Source: DP-19 sp036496285 | Lineage (GTDB): Bacteria; Desulfobacterota; Binatia; UTPRO1 | Direction of reading: 5' to 3' | Length of the DNA: 64,000 nt | NCBI GenBank assembly: GCA_036496285.1 | Contig: DASXLI010000023.1 | Coordinates: forward strand, 37,309 to 101,308 | Part shown: positions 61,246 to 64,000 of the stretch, one piece after another | Layout: each line of letters opens with the position of its first letter | Position numbering within the stretch: the stretch's first letter is position 1 | Notes under the pieces: model-generated | Told to the model about the DNA's origin: nothing | Seen by the model: only the letters and a program-made list of their open reading frames with translations | The model's database searches: none | Program-made: the position numbers and the translations under genes

Positions 61246-62800
61246 CGTCGAGCTGACGGTCCGCCCGGACGTCGCCGCCGATCCGCAGGCGCTGCGCGCC
61301 GCGGCGGCGCGCGCGCTGGCCGTCCCGGCCGACGACGTCGTCGAGCTGCGCCTCCGCAAGCGCGCGTTGGATGCGCGCCGCGGCGTGCGCCTGCGCCTGT
61401 CGTTGCGGGCGTACCTGCGCGACGAGACCGTGCCGCCGGCCGAGCTGCCGCGCCCGCCGCGTTTTCCGGCGGCGAAGCGCGCGGGTCGGCCGGTCGTGGT
61501 CATCGGCGACGGGCCGGCCGGCATCTTCGCGGCGATGCGCCTCGCCGAGCGCGGCGTTCCAGCGCTGATCGTGGAGCGCGGGCGGCCGGTGCAAGCGCGC
61601 CGCCGCGACCTGGCGGCGCTCAACAGGGAGGGCATCGTCGATCCCGAGTCGAACTACTGCTTCGGCGAGGGCGGCGCCGGCACGTACAGCGACGGCAAGC
61701 TCTACACGCGGACGCACAAGCGCGGGCCGGTCGGCTGGGTGCTCGAGCAGCTCGTCGCGCACGGCGCGCCCCCGGACGTGCTGATCGACGCGCGCCCCCA
61801 CGTCGGCTCGAACCGCCTGCCGCGCGTCGTGACCGCGCTCCGTGAGACGCTCGCCGGCGCGGGCGTCGAGACGCGCTTCGCATCGCGCGTGACCGAGCTC
61901 GTCCGCGAGGGCGAGCGGGTCGCCGGCGTGCGCCTCGCTGGCGGCGCGGTGATCGACGCGGCGGCGGTGGTGCTCGCGACCGGCCACAGCGCGCGCGACG
62001 CCTACGCCTTCGCCGTCGCGGCCGGCGCGGCGCTCGTCGCGAAGCCCTTCGCGGTGGGCGTCCGGGTCGAGCATCCGCAGGCGCTGATCGACCAGGCGCA
62101 GTACGGCGCGGACGCGACGCGCTTCGCGTTGCCCGCCGCCGCCTACCGGGTCGCCGTCACGATCGAGCAGCGCGGCGTCTTCTCCTTCTGCATGTGCCCC
62201 GGCGGCTGGATCGTGCCCGCGGCGACCGAGCCCGGGACGATCGTCGTGAACGGCATGTCGCTCGCGCGCCGCGACTCGCCCTTTGCGAACAGCGGCATCG
62301 TCGTCTCGCTCGGCCCCGAGGACGTCGACGCGCTAGGCTACCCGGGGGCCGAGGGCGGGCTCGCCCTCCAGGCCGCGCTCGAGCGCACGGCGTTCCGTGC
62401 CGGCGGCGGCGCGCAGGTGGCGCCGGCGCAGCGCCTGCCCGACTTCGTCGCCGGCCGCGCCAGCGCCGATCTGCCGCGCTGCTCGTACCGGCCCGGCATC
62501 CGGCCGTCGCGCCTCGATCTCGATCTGCCCGCGTTCGTGAGCACGCGGCTGCGCGCGGCGCTGCGCCGCTTCGGACGGACGATCCGCGGCTACGACACGC
62601 GCGAGGCCGTGGTCGTCGGCGTCGAGACGCGCTCGTCGAGCCCGGTGCGTATCGTGCGCGATCCGCGCACGCTGGCGAGCCCGTCGCCCGCGGGATTGTT
62701 TCCGTGCGGCGAGGGTGCCGGCTATGCCGGAGGCATCGTCAGCGCGGCCCTGGACGGGCTCGCGGTCGCCGAGGCCGTGGCCGGTGCGTACCAGGGCTGA
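61235..62800 (+). CDS. FAD-dependent dehydrogenase, COG2509 type
   Basis: 521 residues from a GTG at 61235, inside the end of pyrF (11-nt overlap). The N-terminal 85 residues are a small domain (DVELTVRPDVAADPQALRAA). The FAD site is VVVIGDGPAGIFAAMRLAERG, and conserved family pieces are ESNYCFGEGGAGTYSDGKLYTR, GYPGAEGGLALQAALERT and the C-terminal FPCGEGAGYAGGIVSAALDGLAVAEAVAG. This is the uncharacterised NAD-utilising dehydrogenase family. Its reaction is unknown. Confidence 0.88.
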   Translation: MPRDVELTVRPDVAADPQALRAAAARALAVPADDVVELRLRKRALDARRGVRLRLSLRAYLRDETVPPAELPRPPRFPAAKRAGRPVVVIGDGPAGIFAAMRLAERGVPALIVERGRPVQARRRDLAALNREGIVDPESNYCFGEGGAGTYSDGKLYTRTHKRGPVGWVLEQLVAHGAPPDVLIDARPHVGSNRLPRVVTALRETLAGAGVETRFASRVTELVREGERVAGVRLAGGAVIDAAAVVLATGHSARDAYAFAVAAGAALVAKPFAVGVRVEHPQALIDQAQYGADATRFALPAAAYRVAVTIEQRGVFSFCMCPGGWIVPAATEPGTIVVNGMSLARRDSPFANSGIVVSLGPEDVDALGYPGAEGGLALQAALERTAFRAGGGAQVAPAQRLPDFVAGRASADLPRCSYRPGIRPSRLDLDLPAFVSTRLRAALRRFGRTIRGYDTREAVVVGVETRSSSPVRIVRDPRTLASPSPAGLFPCGEGAGYAGGIVSAALDGLAVAEAVAGAYQG

Positions 62801-62830
62801 CGCGCGCCGGCCGTCGGACGTCCGCTCGCG

Positions 62831-63385
62831 CTACGCCGCCGCGCGCCGTTCGGCGATCGCGCAGAGCCCGTCCGACTCGATGCCGAGCGGCAGGTTGATC
62901 AGGTTGTAGTAGTTCTCGAGCGCGTTCAGCCAGGTGATCTCGACGATCTCGGTTTCGCTGAAGTGGCGGCGCAGGTCGGCGAAGGTCGCGTCGCTCACGT
63001 GCTTGTGGCGCGTCGCCTCCTCGGCGTAGGCGAGCGCCGCGCGCTCGCGCTCGGAGAACAGCGCGCTCGTCCGGTACTGCGGCAGCGCCGCCAGCTTCTC
63101 GACGCCGAGGCGCTGCCGCACCGCGACCGCCTTCGCGATGTCCACGCAGAACGTGCAGTCGTTGATCATCGCGGCCCAGGTGCGCACCAGGATGCTGACC
63201 ACCGGATCGACGGTGAGCTTCTTCTCCACGACGTTCACCTCGGCGTATGCGAGGCGGAAGAGCGCCGGCACGCGGGCGTACACGACCTTCATCGGGGTCA
63301 TCACCTTGCCGAGGCGGCGCTTGGTCATCCAATAGGCGATCTTGGCGATCAGCTGGCGGGGCTGCTCGATGGGCTCGATGCGCAT
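62831..63385 (-). CDS. AhpD/carboxymuconolactone decarboxylase-like protein
   Basis: 184 residues, AAAGGAG ribosome site 8 nt before the ATG. CMD/AhpD-fold: helix AAMINDCTFCVDIAKAVAVRQ holds the CxxC (about residues 77-80). The His usually two or three residues after this in AhpD is absent (VDIAKA), so peroxidase cycling is doubtful. Rest is helical (RERAALAYAEEATRHKHVSD, EIVEITWLNALENYYNLINLPL). It resembles the carboxymuconolactone decarboxylase-like and DUF-type members of unknown function. Its start follows the membrane protein gene by 19 nt on the same strand. Confidence 0.83.
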   Translation of the reverse strand: MRIEPIEQPRQLIAKIAYWMTKRRLGKVMTPMKVVYARVPALFRLAYAEVNVVEKKLTVDPVVSILVRTWAAMINDCTFCVDIAKAVAVRQRLGVEKLAALPQYRTSALFSERERAALAYAEEATRHKHVSDATFADLRRHFSETEIVEITWLNALENYYNLINLPLGIESDGLCAIAERRAAA

Positions 63386-63404
63386 CGTCGTGTCTCCTTT
63401 CGGC

Positions 63405-63851
63405 TCAGTACGGCTCGGGGCGGGCGCGCGCGACGATCCACAGCAGCGCCGCCATGATGAGCGCCGGGACGTAGACGCCCGACAGATCGATGGTCCAGTG
63501 CTCCGCGCCGACCAGGCCGCGCTCGGTGTCGAAGACGTGGGTGAGCGCGTGCAGCACGAAGAAGAGCGTCACCGGCGCGACGAGCGGCACCCGCCAGCGC
63601 GGCACGAAACCGGCCCAGACGAGCGCGATGCCGAGCGTGAGAAACGCCGAGCCGATGTCACGCACGAAGTGCTCGTTCAGCGGGCCGAAGTCGGGGACGG
63701 CGGCCGGCAAGCCGGAGTACCAGCCGGCGGGCGAGGCGAGCATCCAGAGCGCGTTTGCGACGTTGCTCACGCCCAGGACGACGAGCACCCAGGTCAGCAC
63801 GTCGCGGGCCGGCGCGGCCGTCGCGGCGCGCGCATTGATCGACGTCGTCAT
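63405..63851 (-). CDS. Four-helix membrane protein of unknown function
   Basis: 148 residues. Four hydrophobic segments are seen at about 18-40, 64-84, 90-108 and 122-142; the last carries LSGVYVPALIMAALLWIV. A loop has the acidic EHFVRDIGSAF. I could not place it in a named family. Its ATG overlaps the stop of the aminotransferase gene upstream (ATGA), and a strong AAGGAGGT site lies within that gene's end, so the three minus-strand genes here are likely one operon. Confidence 0.75.
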   Translation of the reverse strand: MTTSINARAATAAPARDVLTWVLVVLGVSNVANALWMLASPAGWYSGLPAAVPDFGPLNEHFVRDIGSAFLTLGIALVWAGFVPRWRVPLVAPVTLFFVLHALTHVFDTERGLVGAEHWTIDLSGVYVPALIMAALLWIVARARPEPY

Positions 63852-64000
63852 CGTTGCGACCTCCTTCGGCGTGCGGTGTGCACGCGGATCATGTGGGCGA
63901 GGAGCGCGACGCCCTCGTCGATCGCCGCAGGTGGCATGGCGGCGAACGACAGGTGCAGGCAGTCGCCGCCCCGTCCATCGAAATGGAAGCTTCCGCCGCG
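63848..64000 (-). CDS. C-terminal end of a PLP-dependent class I/II aminotransferase (cut by window edge)
   Basis: 50 visible codons before TGA, open to the edge. The tail has the pattern of class I/II and MocR-linked aminotransferases: FHFDGRGGDCLHLSFA, then AIDEGVALLAHMIRV. The active-site Lys lies outside the window. Its stop overlaps the start of the four-helix membrane protein (ATGA), so it is cotranscribed with it and the AhpD-like gene. Confidence 0.7.
   Translation of the reverse strand, partial: RGGSFHFDGRGGDCLHLSFAAMPPAAIDEGVALLAHMIRVHTARRRRSQR

Noticed and set aside
1..64000. CRISPR arrays, tRNA/rRNA genes, phage genes and riboswitches.
   Set aside because: Looked for by eye on both strands; no direct-repeat array, tRNA cloverleaf or known aptamer core was found.

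Overview
The window comes from a bacterial chromosome of very high G+C (about 70% by eye). Genes are densely packed, GTG and TTG starts are common, and start/stop overlaps of 1-11 nt are frequent. Hopanoid genes (shc, hpnC, hpnD, hpnE), a probable F420-dependent NADP reductase, large secreted cysteine-rich proteins with Thr/Pro linkers and several membrane-TPR proteins suggest one of the GC-rich lineages once grouped as Deltaproteobacteria (Binatota-like or Myxococcota-like). This placement is inference. No rRNA, tRNA, CRISPR array, phage or intact insertion sequence was seen.

1-11.4 kb: three minus-strand genes for exported cysteine-rich proteins sharing a duplicated module (the first is cut by the window edge). 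A membrane-TPR protein and a decayed REP-associated transposase lie between them. 11.4-19.5 kb: an AmpG-like permease, a small DCC-family protein, then a minus-strand cluster of TetR regulator, glycosyltransferase, GNAT-like protein, acyl carrier protein and 2-oxoacid dehydrogenase E1 and E2, without an E3. This looks like a unit that makes an acyl group for a surface glycan or other product.

19.7-27.8 kb: exported carboxylesterase, diiron ferritin-like oxidase with a well-formed promoter/operator, a MerR-type regulator, and two overlapping membrane-TPR genes. 27.8-35.1 kb: the isoprenoid/hopanoid operon shc-dxr-hpnC-hpnD-hpnE and then a YjbQ-family gene. It is preceded by a promoter and two consecutive intrinsic terminators. 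Dxr feeds the MEP pathway, HpnC/D/E turn farnesyl diphosphate into squalene, and Shc cyclises squalene to hopene.

35-42 kb: asnS, a small lipoprotein, pabB with a class IV aminotransferase (p-aminobenzoate for folate), an HtrA-like protein that has lost all three catalytic residues, and a ThDP-dependent decarboxylase-like enzyme. 42-48.9 kb: PadR regulator, ABC ATPase, FtsX-type permease, KAS III-like synthase, [2Fe-2S] ferredoxin, ferredoxin reductase-like flavoprotein and a 2OG-Fe(II) oxygenase, probably an export/biosynthesis unit.

48.9-64 kb: a radical SAM protein of the PA0069/Rv2578c type whose iron-sulfur motif is interrupted by a 147-residue mini-intein, an F420 reductase-like gene, a histidine phosphatase, rpoD, a rhodanese, a GNAT acetyltransferase, an exported beta-helix protein, an asparaginase-like Ntn hydrolase, an acyl-CoA dehydrogenase, proS, pyrF, a large FAD dehydrogenase, an AhpD-like protein, a four-helix membrane protein and the tail of a PLP aminotransferase.
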